DNA of 64,000 bases from assembly GCA_003971905.1 (NCBI GenBank), contig RSEE01000030.1:654905-718904 (forward strand), read 5' to 3'. The stretch comes from Moniliella sp. 'wahieum'. Taxonomy: Eukaryota > Basidiomycota > Moniliellomycetes > Moniliellales > Moniliellaceae. Made by a program: the position numbers and the translations under genes. The notes beneath the pieces are model-generated. The model saw nothing but the letters and a program-made list of their open reading frames with translations. It ran no database searches and was not told the DNA's origin. The stretch's first letter is position 1. Each line of letters starts with the position of its first letter. Shown here one piece after another: positions 22,701-33,547 of this stretch.

Positions 22701-24850
22701 GAGCCAGTGCCGCCCTCTGGCTGAACAGGTGGGCCAATGTCCAGAGACGAAAACTGGGAGCTCTCATTGGCGTCAAGGAACCGCTCCTCTGCCTGTTCCC
22801 CCGACTCTGGACCAACCTTCAATGGGCTTAACCCCAACGCATTCTGTTTTTCGACACCAGGGGCCGGAACGCCAGTGCGGGCCCTCCGATCCTTCTCGAG
22901 GAGCATGCGGAGCGCCGTGCCGTGTTCCTTGACGATTGCCTCGAGCTGTTCCGATAGAGTCTCGGCTGCGGCTGAGAAAAGTGCAGGGTCGGCACTCGAC
23001 ACACCAAATTGAGACCCCTTTTCTTCTGCTGGTAGAGCCAATTTGAGAGTGGGATTGACGCCTGTTTGGGCTTCCGTGCGCGGCACAGCATCCTTCTCAC
23101 CTAAGGTGGCAGCCGTAGCACCAGTCGAAGTTGATGCAGAAATTGCTTTAACCTCTTCTCCCACGGAGGAGTGCGCTGCCATCGACTTGTTTCGGGCAAG
23201 ATTCGATCTCGCCCGCATTCTTGGAATGGCGGGCGGACGACGAACCCGAGGGAAGGCACGAATATTGTTGTGGTGCTGGCGTGACATGGATCGCCGGAGG
23301 GACGACGTATCGGTCGCCCAATCCGGCAGGGAAAGATGCAGGCGAGGGGACGGGGCTGGGCAGTACGGCTAGAGCGAACAGCCGGGTCGCGCAAGGAAGA
23401 AGAGCGGGGCTGCAGAGCAACGAGACGTTGGGCTTCGTCCCTCTGCTCGGCCATCGTCTATGTCTCTCTGCGCCCGACGCGCTCGCTCTTCCGCCTCGCT
23501 TGCCTGCTCTTGGTGGCGGCGCAAGGAGGCTCGTAAGGTCAGGCACTCATCCTCGTACGCCGCACGTGTCTGGGACGCTGCTTGCATAGCAGCGGTAAGT
23601 TCAGAAGATAAACGGGCCACTTTGGCCTCGCTGCGAGCCAACGCCGCCCGCATGTCCGAAAGATCGTCTTGGGTCGCTTGATGGGCCATGTGCAGATCGT
23701 ATAGCTCGTTGGACACCGAATCTAGGTAGACTGCTTGTCAGTGCTCATTTCCCCTCCTTCCATGCGATAGAAGAGCAAGCGAACAACAACGTACCTTTGG
23801 CATCCTGCACCAACTTGAGTCGATGTTGGTGCTGGCTCAGAGTACGTTCCAAGCTATGAACCGCCTTTTCCCGCTCTGTGCGCGCTTCAGCAAGGTCAGC
23901 TTCAAGCTGGGCAGCGACTGGTCTGTCTGCTGCTTCAGGTTGGCCGACGCCTTGACCAAAGACGCATTGTACGCCTGGAGCCGACGCAGTTCGGCCAGAA
24001 GCTGGTCTTGCAGTTGGCGGGCAAAAAACACTGTCCAGCTCAAGCTGGGCCGTTGGTTTTCCGCGCGAATCCGCCGGGCGAAGGGGAGATTGGGAAGGAC
24101 GACTTGGACTTGGCTGCGGGCTGGGCTCGGCCATGGCAAGACCGGATGGTATGGGTTGCGAAAGGGTGGGGGGGACGTTGCGGCTTCGCCGGGCGGTTTG
24201 GGTCTCGTTCCGACTGGCTCCTTGGGCAAGATCGGAACCAACATGGATGGTGACCTTGGGGCGCCCTTCGACCTGTTCGAAAGTGCGTCGGGCAAGCCAG
24301 TCGACGTCGTCGGTGGGGGCTTGGGTACTGGCTTGAGTCGCAGCTGTGAGCTGGTGGAGGAGAGCTTGGCGCTGGTGGGAGAAGGGTGTGCTCTGTAGCG
24401 ATGCGTGCCTCCAGCTGGGCGATCTGGGTCATGAGTGCCGTGGCATCCATGTCTACTGTGGGCGGGGCAACCACGGACGGCGGAAGAGACGAAGAGGTAG
24501 AGGCAGAGACAGAAGCATATTGATCGTACTGGCGAGCGCGCCGGACGTCCTGCTCGGCGACCAGACGGGACAGACGGAAGGCCTGCAGCTGGCTGGCGAG
24601 CGCATCGAGCAGCGTCTCGGCGGCAGCCTGTTGGTGCTCGAGCAGGGCGGCAAGGAGGCGGCAGGGGGGCCTGCTGGGCGACGTGGGCACGGTGGTGCTC
24701 GAGGCGGCGGCGACACTGGGCTGCGGCAGCGAGGACCGCGGCCGAGGGGAGGTCGGGGGAGGCGGCGTTGCTGGGGGCGCTGGAGGAGGAGGAGGAGGAG
24801 CGGGAGCGCACACTGGCGGCAGCGCTGTCCGCCTCGCTGGCCCACGGCAT
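19745..24850 (-). CDS. Num1/Mcp5-type cortical anchor with C-terminal PH domain
   Basis: This long gene encodes a protein like yeast Num1, Aspergillus ApsA and fission yeast Mcp5, which anchor dynein and mitochondria at the cell cortex. It starts MPWASEADSAAASVRSRSSS at 24850. A coiled-coil half follows: LEHQQAAAETLLDALASQLQ, TALMTQIAQLEARIATE, then LEADLAEARTEREKAVHSLE and DLSDMRAALARSEAKVARLS. A Ser/Pro/Thr-rich middle has a His-Arg-Ser-Asp repeat near 22093-22178. The C-terminal PH domain (about 21430-20950) has AMIGMFMVKYTR, HLRFVWLQPYTMRIYWS, EEQAYDPDG and SLVITSPQGQALHLTAPS, the signature of the Mcp5/Num1 PH class that binds PI(4,5)P2. An intron near 20203-20165 (GTGAGC to TTTCAG) links to the last exon, ending FRGLRSEG at TAG 19747-19745. 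Several single-base breaks occur. The PH class is firm; one continuous gene is likely. Confidence 0.82.
22093..22178. repeat. 12-bp tandem repeat inside the NUM1-like gene
   Basis: Seven imperfect copies of a 12-bp unit (CAGAACGGTGGT / CAGAACGGTGGA). On the minus strand they encode alternating HRSD and HRSV tetrapeptides, so the array keeps the reading frame. Confidence 0.88.
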
Positions 24851-25755
24851 GGACCGATGGAGGGGGGGCGGGGGTGTCAGAGAGAGGAGGTGGGGTGGGG
24901 TGGGGCGTGCGGGTGGGGCGGGCAGGGGCGGCTGAAAGATTGCAGGCGGCATGCCAGGGGTGGCTGGTGCTTGCTGTAACGCAGCCTGCCTTACTGTCCC
25001 ACTGCAAGGGGCACCCAGCCGCTCCAGCCACAAACAAACAAGCCCCTGGCAGCACTCGGTCTGCTGAGTCTCATCTTCACATTGTCTTCATCTTCGTCTT
25101 TGTCTTCATCACCATCTTCATCATCATCTCTTCCTTGCATCCTCCTCTCCATCCTCCTCTCCATCTCCATCTCATCTTCATCTTCTGTTTACCCATCTGA
25201 TGAACTTGGGGGCTGTACCTTTTCATCGTGTCTCTGCCGACGGCTGTCGCTGGATATAGGAAACGTGTGCTCGGGTTGGAACAGCGCCAATAAGGCAGTC
25301 GCACGGAGGGGGATGCTCCGCCCATGCTGCCGTTCGCGTGCTTGAATGCTGTGTCCTGGCTCTGGCCTGGACGCCCTGGCCTGGATGCCCAATAGCCGGC
25401 GAGATGGTGGGAGGAGGCTTGTTGCTGCGATTGCACTATACCTAGGTGGGTGGGCGATTACCTCAGCACAGTGCGCATCGCAGCGCCCTGGCCTCTTGGC
25501 GGCGCTGTCACATGTGGCATGCCACATGTCAATGTCACCGTCCCCGGTCACCCGTCACGCTCCCTGTGCTGTGTGGCGCCGCGGCAGCGTACTCAGTTGA
25601 GTACTCACGCAGGCCAGCCACCGCCGCCGCCACCGCCGTCTCGAGCGCCCTGCCCACGCCCTGCCCACGCCCCTGCCCAGCACGCCTCGCGCCACACGCA
25701 CTCTCCGCGCCCACCCTTGCGGCCCCACGCCCAGCCCGCGCCTGCCTCCTCCTTC
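24851..25755. promoter_or_regulatory. Divergent intergenic region between NUM1-like gene and ATG5
   Basis: About 900 bp separating two divergently transcribed genes, so it must hold both promoters. It includes a (TCTTCA)n-like run at 25070-25175 and a cluster of TCA-based motifs at 25505-25605 (TCACATGTGGCATGCCACATG, then TTGAGTACTCA). No gene is supported inside it. Confidence 0.55.
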
Positions 25756-27044
25756 ATGGCCGCCTCGTCTGCGCCCCCACCCGACGTCGCTCTCTTCCGC
25801 CGCACCGTCTGGGAGGCACGCATCCCCGTCGCCATCTTCCTTGACGACACCCACCTCCCGCCCGGCAGCGACCCTGCACTGGACACCTACTACACCACCG
25901 TCCCCCGCATCTCCTACCTCCCGCTCCTCCCCCGCCGTCCGCCGCTTCCTTCTGGCCCAGGTCGTGCCCTCCGCCCTCCTCGACTCCATCCACGACCGCA
26001 GCTCTCTTTCGAAGCCAACGGCGAGCGCTCAAGTGGCACTGGCCCGTCGGCGTCCTCTATGATGTCCACCACCTCGCCCGCACGCCGCGTCCGCCTCTGC
26101 CTCTGCCTCTGCCTCCGCTCCCGCCCCCACTTTGCCCTGGCGCCTGACCCTTAAGATTGCCGAGGCCAAGCCCCATGATAAGCTGCAGGATACCATGCAT
26201 CCGCCACCCACCGCCGAACTGTGCAAAACCCACTTCATGTCCATGCTCAAGGAAGCCGACTTTGTTCACTACGGATCCACCAAGCGCGTCGTCAACCTGC
26301 GCCGGCAGGAACAGGATGCGCTTTGGGAGGCAATTGTTGAGTGTATGTCCACTTTCGACGTCGAGCATATGTTGGCTGACCTCACCCCCCCTCCCCTCCC
26401 CCCCTGCGCGCGCATTGCTCTTTGCTTGCTCTTGCTTCGGGACTAACCCGTCTACGTGTGGCAGACAACTTTGACAAGTACTGGGCCGTTGCCTCTAAAG
26501 TGTATCCGCCCCCAACCTTTTCCTCTGGCGTGGGCGGAGTGGCACGGCGTGCTCCACTTGGTGGTCCTACGGGAGCTGGGGACGACAAGTCCATTCTCTC
26601 CTCAGTCCTTACCACTCATACGAACGAGAGCCAAGCCTCGATTCCAGGCTCTCTCTATAGTGTGGCTGGGAGTGAGGGGCACCGAGTATGGCGCCCTCCA
26701 CCTCAGGCGTGGCGGGCGCCGGTGCGGGTGCTGGTGCCGGAGCTGGGGGCGGCGCTGTGGCTGGAGTGCGGGCCTGCCGATGCGCTTTCACTTGCCTGAC
26801 AATGCGGGCATGGCACAGGAAGCCCTCGCCTGTCGCCGAGGATGGAAAGAGTGCCGCCACACTGCATTCGGTCCTCACCTCCCTCTTCCCCCTTCTTTTT
26901 CCTTCGGCCAAGGGGCCCCATCCGCCAGCTAGTGCCTTTATCCATGGCGTGCAGATACCCATCGAAGCGCAGCTGTATTGGCTTGGCCTCGCCTTTACGG
27001 GGCCCGACGGCTGGCTCTCGGTTGTGATTCGCATAGATGCCTGA
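25756..27044 (+). CDS. ATG5: Autophagy protein Atg5
   Basis: Atg5 is conjugated to Atg12 and, with Atg16, acts as the E3-like factor for Atg8 lipidation at the phagophore. The start MAASSAPPPDVALFRRTVWE leads into the family N-terminal string ARIPVAIFLDD. The next landmarks are YYTTVPRISYLPLL, then WHWPVGVLYDV and PWRLTLKI. The segment HFMSMLKEADFVHYGSTKRV is highly diagnostic. An intron from 26343 to 26464 (GTATGT ... GCAG, 122 bp) joins to NFDKYWAVASKVYPP. The C-terminal ubiquitin-like part ends VQIPIEAQLYWLGLAF at TGA 27042-27044. The acceptor Lys for Atg12 is probably the Lys of EADFVHYGSTKR, by family analogy. Single-base breaks lie near 25925, 26035, 26110 and 26780-26830. Corrected length is near 390 residues. 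Confidence 0.92.
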
Positions 27045-27568
27045 TTTTTATTCTGCTGTGCACCATGCTCCTCCGAGACCTGATCTGTGCGGTGCATTGT
27101 AGCCAACGGGGAATCGCGATCGGCGAACGTGGAACGGGGGGATAGAACCGGAATATAGGAGCGGGCACACTATGCGCGCGAGCTCCTAATGAACGCGAGC
27201 GTGTCGCGCGTCCGAGGGAAGCAGGCACACAGCGTGCACGGACCGCGTAGTGGTGAATGTCGCGGTGAACGGTGAGCTGGCAGCCCTGTGGCCTGAAACG
27301 CCCAGACGTGCAACCTGCCGCAGGGCATGCACCGCCCTTGACGCGAACTTACGCCGTCGGGGACGTGCGCTCCTGTAGAGAGTGTGTCTGTGCATTGGCC
27401 ACCCCGACGTTCCAGGGCTCTCTCTCCTTCCCGTCCATCGTCATCGTCCAAGGCATTTTGTCCTTGCCATTGCCACCGTCCCATCCCCAGGAAACCCTCT
27501 GCGGTATATAAGTGCACCCTCGGCCCAACCCATCATTCGCCCTCACTCCACCTCATCGGTCGTCCACC
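27045..27568. other. Intergenic region ATG5 to GSH1
   Basis: About 520 bp in tandem orientation. It carries the GSH1 promoter (TATA box listed separately). No gene is supported; forward and reverse short frames overlap without motifs. Confidence 0.55.
27505..27512 (+). promoter_or_regulatory. Probable TATA box of GSH1
   Basis: TATATAAG lies 57-64 bp upstream of the GSH1 ATG. The surrounding sequence has no other TATA-like match at this distance. The spacing would give a very short 5' leader. Confidence 0.6.
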
Positions 27569-29634
27569 ATGACCCCATCTACGCACGATCGTGTCCCCCT
27601 TGGGTGGTCCGAAGTCCAGGCGTTGGGAGATATGGCGCGGGGCCGGGCTGTGTCGGAGCTGCTGGCCCATTGGCCTTGCTGGACCCAGCGGAGCGGCGAT
27701 CCACCGCTGTGGGGCGACGAGGTGGAGCAAATGGTGGTCCTTCTGGATGCTGACAGGCGAAGGGCCCCACTCAGTATGGCCCAGGACCGGGTATTGACAG
27801 CCCTCGCCACCCAATCCAACTCACCCACTGCCGGCATTGACTTTCCCAGTTTCCAACCCGAGTATGCCCGGTACATGATCGAGTCGTGCCCAGGTCAACC
27901 TTACGACGCATCTCCTGCCGGCCTGTGCCAAGTGGAGGCCAGCATGCAAGGCCGCAGGAAGCTGATCCAATCCTGCCTGGGCCCCAGGGAGAAGACTATG
28001 ACGCTCGCCACCTACCCTCTCCTGGGCATGTTGGGTTCTCACCGCGACGGCCAGCACGCGAACATGTCGCATTCGCTGGGCTGGAAGGCGCGTCTCTTTT
28101 TGGTCCTATTTTGGAGAGCTCTCTTCTTCCCGATGAGATTATCAGCCCCTTTCACCGCTACCGCACTTTGACGGCCAATGGACGCAAACTCAAGGGCAGC
28201 AAGCCCGCCATCCATATCCCGCTTTCAAGGACAAAAGGACGCGTGCCAGCTGGCGTCCCCATCCGGACGAAAACGGGACCATCCTGCATATGGGAGACAG
28301 ATTTACATGGACGCATTGCCCTTTGGCACAGGATGCTGTGGCCTGCAGGCAACCATCCAAGCTGAATCCCTCTCCCAAGCACGCCAGATCCACGACCTCC
28401 TCGTCCCGCTTTCTCCCATTTTGCTCGCTCTCACAGCCGCGTCCCCCGCATTTAGGGGCGCTTTGGCCGATGTGGATTCCCATTGGATGGTATTGGCTCA
28501 GGCATTGGATGATCGTACCGAGGAGAACAACGGAACACACTTTTCTTCCAGTCTGATGGATGAAGGAGGCCGGGAGCGTCACTCAACGACACGGAGAAGA
28601 GCCGGTGGGACTTCCGAGTATGTACCTGGCTCTGCCTCCGCACTTGGCGGCCACCCCGGGTATGAGGATCCCCCGACGCTTCGCATTCACCAACGATCGT
28701 ATGAGACGTTGGTGCAAAATGGGATGGAGTCGGTTTTGGCACGTCACTTTGCCAGCATTTTCCACCACGATCCCCTGCTGTTGTACCCCCCGACGACGAA
28801 CCAAACGGAAGAAGGGGCACAGCAAGATGGCCCGACAGAGTATCTCGATCTCTTTCTAACTTCTATTTGGCCCGCCGTACGACTCAAGCCGCCCCTTTCG
28901 CATGATGGGCCCGGGTGGCGAGTGGAGATGCGGTCGATGGAAATCCAGCTGACGGATTTTGAAAACGCAGCGTTTACTACTTTTGCTGTGCTCCTCGTCC
29001 AGGCTCTGTTGGAGTTGGGGCTGTCGTTGCACATGCCTCTTTCGTCGTTGACTCCAACATGACCTGCGCTCAACAGCGCGGAGCCGGAAGCTCGATGCGC
29101 TACTTGTTCTCGACCGGCTTTGCTCAAGCTTGGTGCACCTCCTTCGGACGACACGTCGAGTGATGGCCTTCGTTATTTAGCTTGCATGAGTTGATCAATG
29201 GTCAGGTATGTGATGTTGTGTTTGTTGCATCCTGTTTCCTTCGTTACTACCACATCTTTTGACCACAGACAACTGGGTTTCAAGGACTGGTCCCTATGGT
29301 GCGCTCGTACCTCGCCCACCAACCAATGGAGGCGAGTCACGCGCGGCAACTGAATGAGTACTTGGACTTTATCAGCGACAGAGCCCGAGGGAAGTATGTC
29401 ACTCTGGCCTCGTATGTCCGCAACTACATCCTCCGCCACCCGGCTTACCGGTTGGACAGCCAGATCAGCCCCGAACTCGGATACGACTTGCTGGTGCACT
29501 TGGACCAGGTGGAGCAAGGTGTAGTCGCTGCTCCTACCCTACTGCCGCGCTCCTACGCCCCCCTCGTGCTCGCCCGGCACGCGGCGAGCGTGCCAACGGT
29601 ACAAGTAAAACAGGACTCGGATGCGAAGCTTTGA
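27569..29634 (+). CDS. GSH1: Glutamate-cysteine ligase catalytic subunit (Gsh1)
   Basis: This enzyme joins glutamate and cysteine with ATP, the rate-limiting step of glutathione synthesis in the cytosol. The ATG at 27569 sits in a good context (CCACCATGA). The protein begins MTPSTHDRVPLGWSEVQALG. Family landmarks appear in order: WGDEVEQMVVLLDADRR, FQPEYARYMIESCPGQPYD, PHRYRTL-type segments, MDALPFGTGCCGLQATIQAE, LSPILLALTAASPAFRGALA, MESVLARHFASIFHHDPLLL and GWRVEMRSMEIQLTDFENAA. An intron from 29206 to 29268 (63 bp, GTATGT ... ACAG) leads to a last exon ending at TGA 29632-29634, with LNEYLDFISDRARGKYVTLA. Single-base breaks near 28080, 28300, 28590 and 29050 interrupt the frame. Corrected length is about 665 residues, as expected. 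Gene identity is firm. Confidence 0.95.
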
Positions 29635-30203
29635 TCTAAGTGTACCCCTCTTATTGGACGGTGGTCTGTGTGGCCTTTTAGTGCCTCAGTCCTTACCTCC
29701 CTACTTGTAATCCTCTTTTGTCTTCTATTTCTGTACTACCCCTAGATATTCTTTCGCCGTTTCCATGGCTGTATACGCTGTGCAGACGGCCCTCTTGACT
29801 GAGATGTGACTGTACTACTATTACTTTTTGTTACTACGTACCCCTATTCCTCCTACTACTATATTATTTCTCGGCGAGATGGAGTGAGTATCGGTTTCTA
29901 GAGTCCTGGCAGTGGATGAGAGGAGAGGTGGGGGCATCTGGTCGATGGGGATAGGGGTGCATAGCTGGTAGTAGGAGGCGACTACCTTGTTTCTGTGAGG
30001 CCAACGAAGCCCGAGGAAATGAGATCTCCCTTATATATACGGCGGGTGTGGTACAGGTGTCGTCTGAGTCATTCGAGTCACTCCAACCCGCGAGACAAGG
30101 ACTAATATATGCTACAGCAACAACACAGAGGCACATGGATCATTCGGGTCATTGACCAGATACGCGATTGCAATATTCGGGCAAAGCTGCGTGTTGCTCG
30201 TGC
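29635..30203. other. Intergenic region GSH1 to phosphotransferase-like gene
   Basis: About 570 bp, more A/T-rich than its neighbours, with tandem TACTACTA-like runs near 29808-29870. No gene is supported. Confidence 0.5.
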
Positions 30204-31568
30204 ATGTCCATATCGCCGCCACGTCCCACCACCACCGTAACCATCGCCTGCCAACCCTGCCTGCCCATCGCTCTTAGGGGGCATTGGCTTCCTACCGATG
30301 GATATCCTGATTCATCATCCCTTCCCCCATCCTCGCTTGTGCCGGACGTTGTGCTGGCCGCCTTTGGTCTCAGCCACCCGCCCGCCAATACCACCCGGAC
30401 TGTCGTCCCGCTCAATGGCGGACAAGGCACGAGTGTGCTGCTCGATGGCACGACCGTACTGAAGCCCCTCGGCCAGCAAGACAACAAGGCGCTGGATCAG
30501 GCCGAGTCGGAGCTGATTGCCCAGCTATGCGCAGCTATGGCCTCGCGCGCCGAGCAGAGCAACAACACCTATCGAGTTGTCCGGCCCATCGCTCGCGTCC
30601 GTCCCGTCAAAGGGGAGATGCAGTACGTTGCGCATGGATGGACTGCCACCACGTTCTCCCCCACCTCGACGGGGGATATCTATGACTTCTCGTCCCCCTT
30701 GGGTGCCCCATTGGACATGGAAGAGCAAGTACGAGGACGACTCACAGAGATCGTACAAGCCTCTCGGGCCTTCCATGCCGATGTCCACAATGGGTCGCAT
30801 CCCACCCCCCCATTCCTTCCCCCGCTGGTGGTGCACCCGTTCCTTTCCCCCACCTCGCTCGCTTCATCTTTGATGCCCGCGAACATGTCTGGGCTCAACC
30901 GATCGGTTCATCTGGGGAGAGTACAATGCTCACTACAATCTCCTACCCCAGCACGAACAACAGCGACTCAAGACGAAAGGCATAGCTGCAGCCGAAGCCC
31001 CGCCTGGCGTTGGCATTGGCGTTGGCCGTGGATTACCAACAGACAGCCATAACCCCCATTTAGGTTTGGCTGCGTCGCCGCTGAAGCACTTCGGGTGCGG
31101 GTCGATTCCTCGCTTCAACCTGCCTATGACACATACTCGCTCCAGCGCCCGCTTGACCCTCGTTCGGTTGAGCAACGTTCTCAGCTCATTCATGGCGATT
31201 TGGCGGGAAACGTGTGTTTTCTTCAGGGTCAAGCCACGTCGCTCCAATCACCATGCCGCCTCGCCAACTAGGTGCTGACGTCTCGCCCTTATGGCGCCCG
31301 CGTGAAGCAGCTGAGGGCATACTTGCCGTGACTTTCTCGTGTACTTTGGCGCTGATGCATCCCACCTTTCTTCGGCGTTGAGCACCTCCTCCCCGACCAC
31401 CTGGATCCGTTTCAAGTCCAAATGATCATCAAGGGTCTCCTGTTTCGTTTGCTCTCCAATTCAGCCCTTCGACCCGATCCAGGACTGCATCAATACTACA
31501 CCCACGCTACCAACGTAGCTGCTTTCCTCCTGGGCAAAGCCGAGGCCTCCAATGGTAGCTCGAATTGA
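30204..31568 (+). CDS. TIGR02569-like phosphotransferase-fold protein
   Basis: The sequence matches the architecture of TIGR02569, a family of uncharacterised proteins best known from actinobacteria and distantly related to aminoglycoside phosphotransferases. The N-terminal part has VPDVVLAAFGLSHP, then LNGGQGTSVLLDGTTVLKP, equivalent to the nucleotide loop and Lys strand. YVAHGWTATTFSPTSTGDIY and LTEIVQASRAFHADVHNGS follow. After frame breaks near 30880 and 31060 comes RFIWGEYNAHYNLLPQHEQQ, then VEQRSQLIHGDLAGNVCFLQ with the catalytic-loop HGDxxxxN motif, then ADVSPLWRPREAAEGILAVT, the family's second Asp segment. The C-terminus FQVQMIIKGLLFRLLSNSAL ends at TGA 31566-31568. The ATG at 30204 is the first in-frame ATG, but an upstream exon is possible. 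Substrate unknown. About 450 residues after correction. Confidence 0.75.
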
Positions 31569-32026
31569 TCATACCTACCACCCCAACTTGTTCGATCGTC
31601 CTGGTTTCTCCATCATTTGATCGCTCAAGCTTCAAGTCAAGACGCTCAAAGCGCTAAGGGTCGTGTTAATTGCTTTGCATTCAATGTCATACATCGTGGG
31701 TGGTCGTGCACCCGGTTTCATGCGGTTTTACTGAAGAAAAGTTGGCCCTGTCCTGTTTGTTCCCACTAGCCTCATTGCGCTCATTGCTGTTTCCTCAGGA
31801 CTTAAATGAGGACACCTTGAGGCTAGTAAAATCCCACATTCATTTGTTGTAGAAGGAAGGCTTGCATCTGGTGTCCTGTCCAATCACCTTACATGTCCAT
31901 CAGCGTTCGACTAAGTGGTGAGGGCAATCTCTACATCGACGTTGATCATCACCAGATGAGCTGCGTGCAGTGGGAAGGCAAGAGTTGGTGTTTGGTTTGG
32001 TATGCGATTGCTCGACGGGGATGGGG
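31569..32026. other. Intergenic region between convergent genes
   Basis: About 460 bp between the phosphotransferase-like gene and RPN7, which converge. It should hold both 3' ends. No coding frame or repeat stands out. Confidence 0.5.
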
Positions 32027-33299
32027 TTAGAGAGCTGTCCGGGAGAGCTTCTGGAGCTGGTTGAGGAGTACGTCACCATCCTTAATGATCTGGTTGTACT
32101 GTGCGTTTTTCGAATCGGGCCGACGCGTCTCGATGACGCCGTGCACCTTGTCAATTACTGCCGGTAGGCGACCCGACGAAATGAACCGCGACAGTTCCCT
32201 GTCGATAAACTCATCCGTGACCCCAAATGCATCTGCCATGGATCGCAGCGTGACAGACCGGTAGGACTCGAGAAGTTGCGCATACGCAATGATGCGCATC
32301 TCTCGCACGTAGTAGCGCGCATGGGCATTGAGCAGTCGTGAGGGAAGAAGATAAGTTTGCTTCTCGATCTGGGCCAACGCTTCAAAGAATGCCTTGTAGT
32401 TGCCATTGTACAGCGACTGAGTGTAGACCCTCAAATGCGGCAGCTCGTCAATCACCTGCAGCACCTCGGGCGCATTGAGAATCTTCTTCTTTAGCTCCGT
32501 CCGCGGCAAGGCGAGCATATTGGCAATCACTGCCAGTGATACAAACGAATGGTAATCCAGTAGTTCGGTTGCGGTAAACGTAGAGAGCGCCTCGAGAACA
32601 GCTCCCCACCTCGCTTAAAATCCCGAATAGAGAGGAGGTGGAGACCCTCGTATACCTTAAGCCGGTTGCGGCGGTCCCAGTCACCACCTTCCTCGACCAA
32701 CTTTTTCACCTCGGTAATTGATGATGTGACAAGGGAGGTGTTGCCAAAGAAGAAACCGATGCGGATGAGGCCGAGTGTCAAGTCGATCTTACTGCCTAAC
32801 CCAGCACCCTTTTCGATCGCCTCCTTAGTAGCAGCGATCGCCTTGTCCTACGGAAAAAGAGGCGAAGTTAGCACAAGGCGGGGAGAAAAAGGAAATGCAC
32901 GCACTTGGTCCCCAATTTTGGCATAGTAGCTGGCTTTGTTCTTAAGCACTGCACTGATTTCCATCTCGCCCTCCTCCTCAGTAGCCTTGGTAAGCTGTTG
33001 GTCAAGCTTGGCGCTCCTCCTTGTTGCGCTCCTCAAGCCGGGCCAGAAGGTCTTGAGGTGTGGAGGCATGGTGGGTGCTGGTACTCCCAACAGGGGAGGG
33101 CAACTTCTTGCTGATGAGCGGGTCGGCAAGCAGGGCAGCGTAGTAAGGTGCCATCTCGTCGGCCTCAATGCAGCCAGCATCGCAGCAGCGGCGGCCGAAG
33201 GGGATGGTGTCGCCGCATACCCCCCGTGGACCACGGTAAAGAGGAGGTGCTGCCAGTGCAGGTTGGGGATGGTTGGATGCTCTCCTCGTCGGCAGACAT
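32027..33299 (-). CDS. RPN7: 26S proteasome lid subunit Rpn7 (PSMD6)
   Basis: Rpn7 is a PCI-domain subunit of the 19S regulatory particle lid. The gene begins MSADEES at 33299. After a short N-terminal stretch with two likely single-base breaks comes the conserved EADEMAPYYAALL, then EMEISAVLKNKASYYAKIGD. An intron at 32904-32848 (57 bp, GTGCGT ... GTAG) is in phase. Exon 2 has VKKLVEEGGDWDRRNRLKVY and GLHLLSIRDFKRGGELF, then after a break near 32590 the PCI part. PCI landmarks are YVREMRIIAYAQLLESYRSV, MADAFGVTDEFIDRELSRFI and IDKVHGVIETRRPDSKNAQY. It ends VLLNQLQKLSRTAL at TAA 32029-32027. About 404 residues, normal for the family. It is divergent from RPN6, another lid subunit. Confidence 0.95.
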
Positions 33300-33547
33300 G
33301 GTGGTGGCGATGGGGCGCCGCCCATCGACTGGCATGCCCGCCATGCCATACCTCCGCTGGTCCGCAGCTAACACACGCGTCCTGGCCGCTGCCCCAGACC
33401 GCGCGGAATAGATGGCAGGCGGAACGGCAGGTACAGGCACCGCGCCAGTGTCGCACCCCGTGACGCGGCCACTCGTTAAGCGTACAACAGCTCGGCCAGA
33501 GCGCTCCTCGTGCGTTTCTTGCGGCCTAGGTCGTGATCCCCACCACC
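33300..33547. promoter_or_regulatory. Shared promoter of divergent RPN7 and RPN6
   Basis: Only 248 bp separate the two start codons, so both proteasome genes must share this DNA. I looked for the yeast Rpn4 element (GGTGGCAAA) and did not find an exact copy. A GTGACGCGGCCAC stretch near 33460-33472 is the most striking local motif. Frames crossing the region are not credible genes. Confidence 0.75.
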
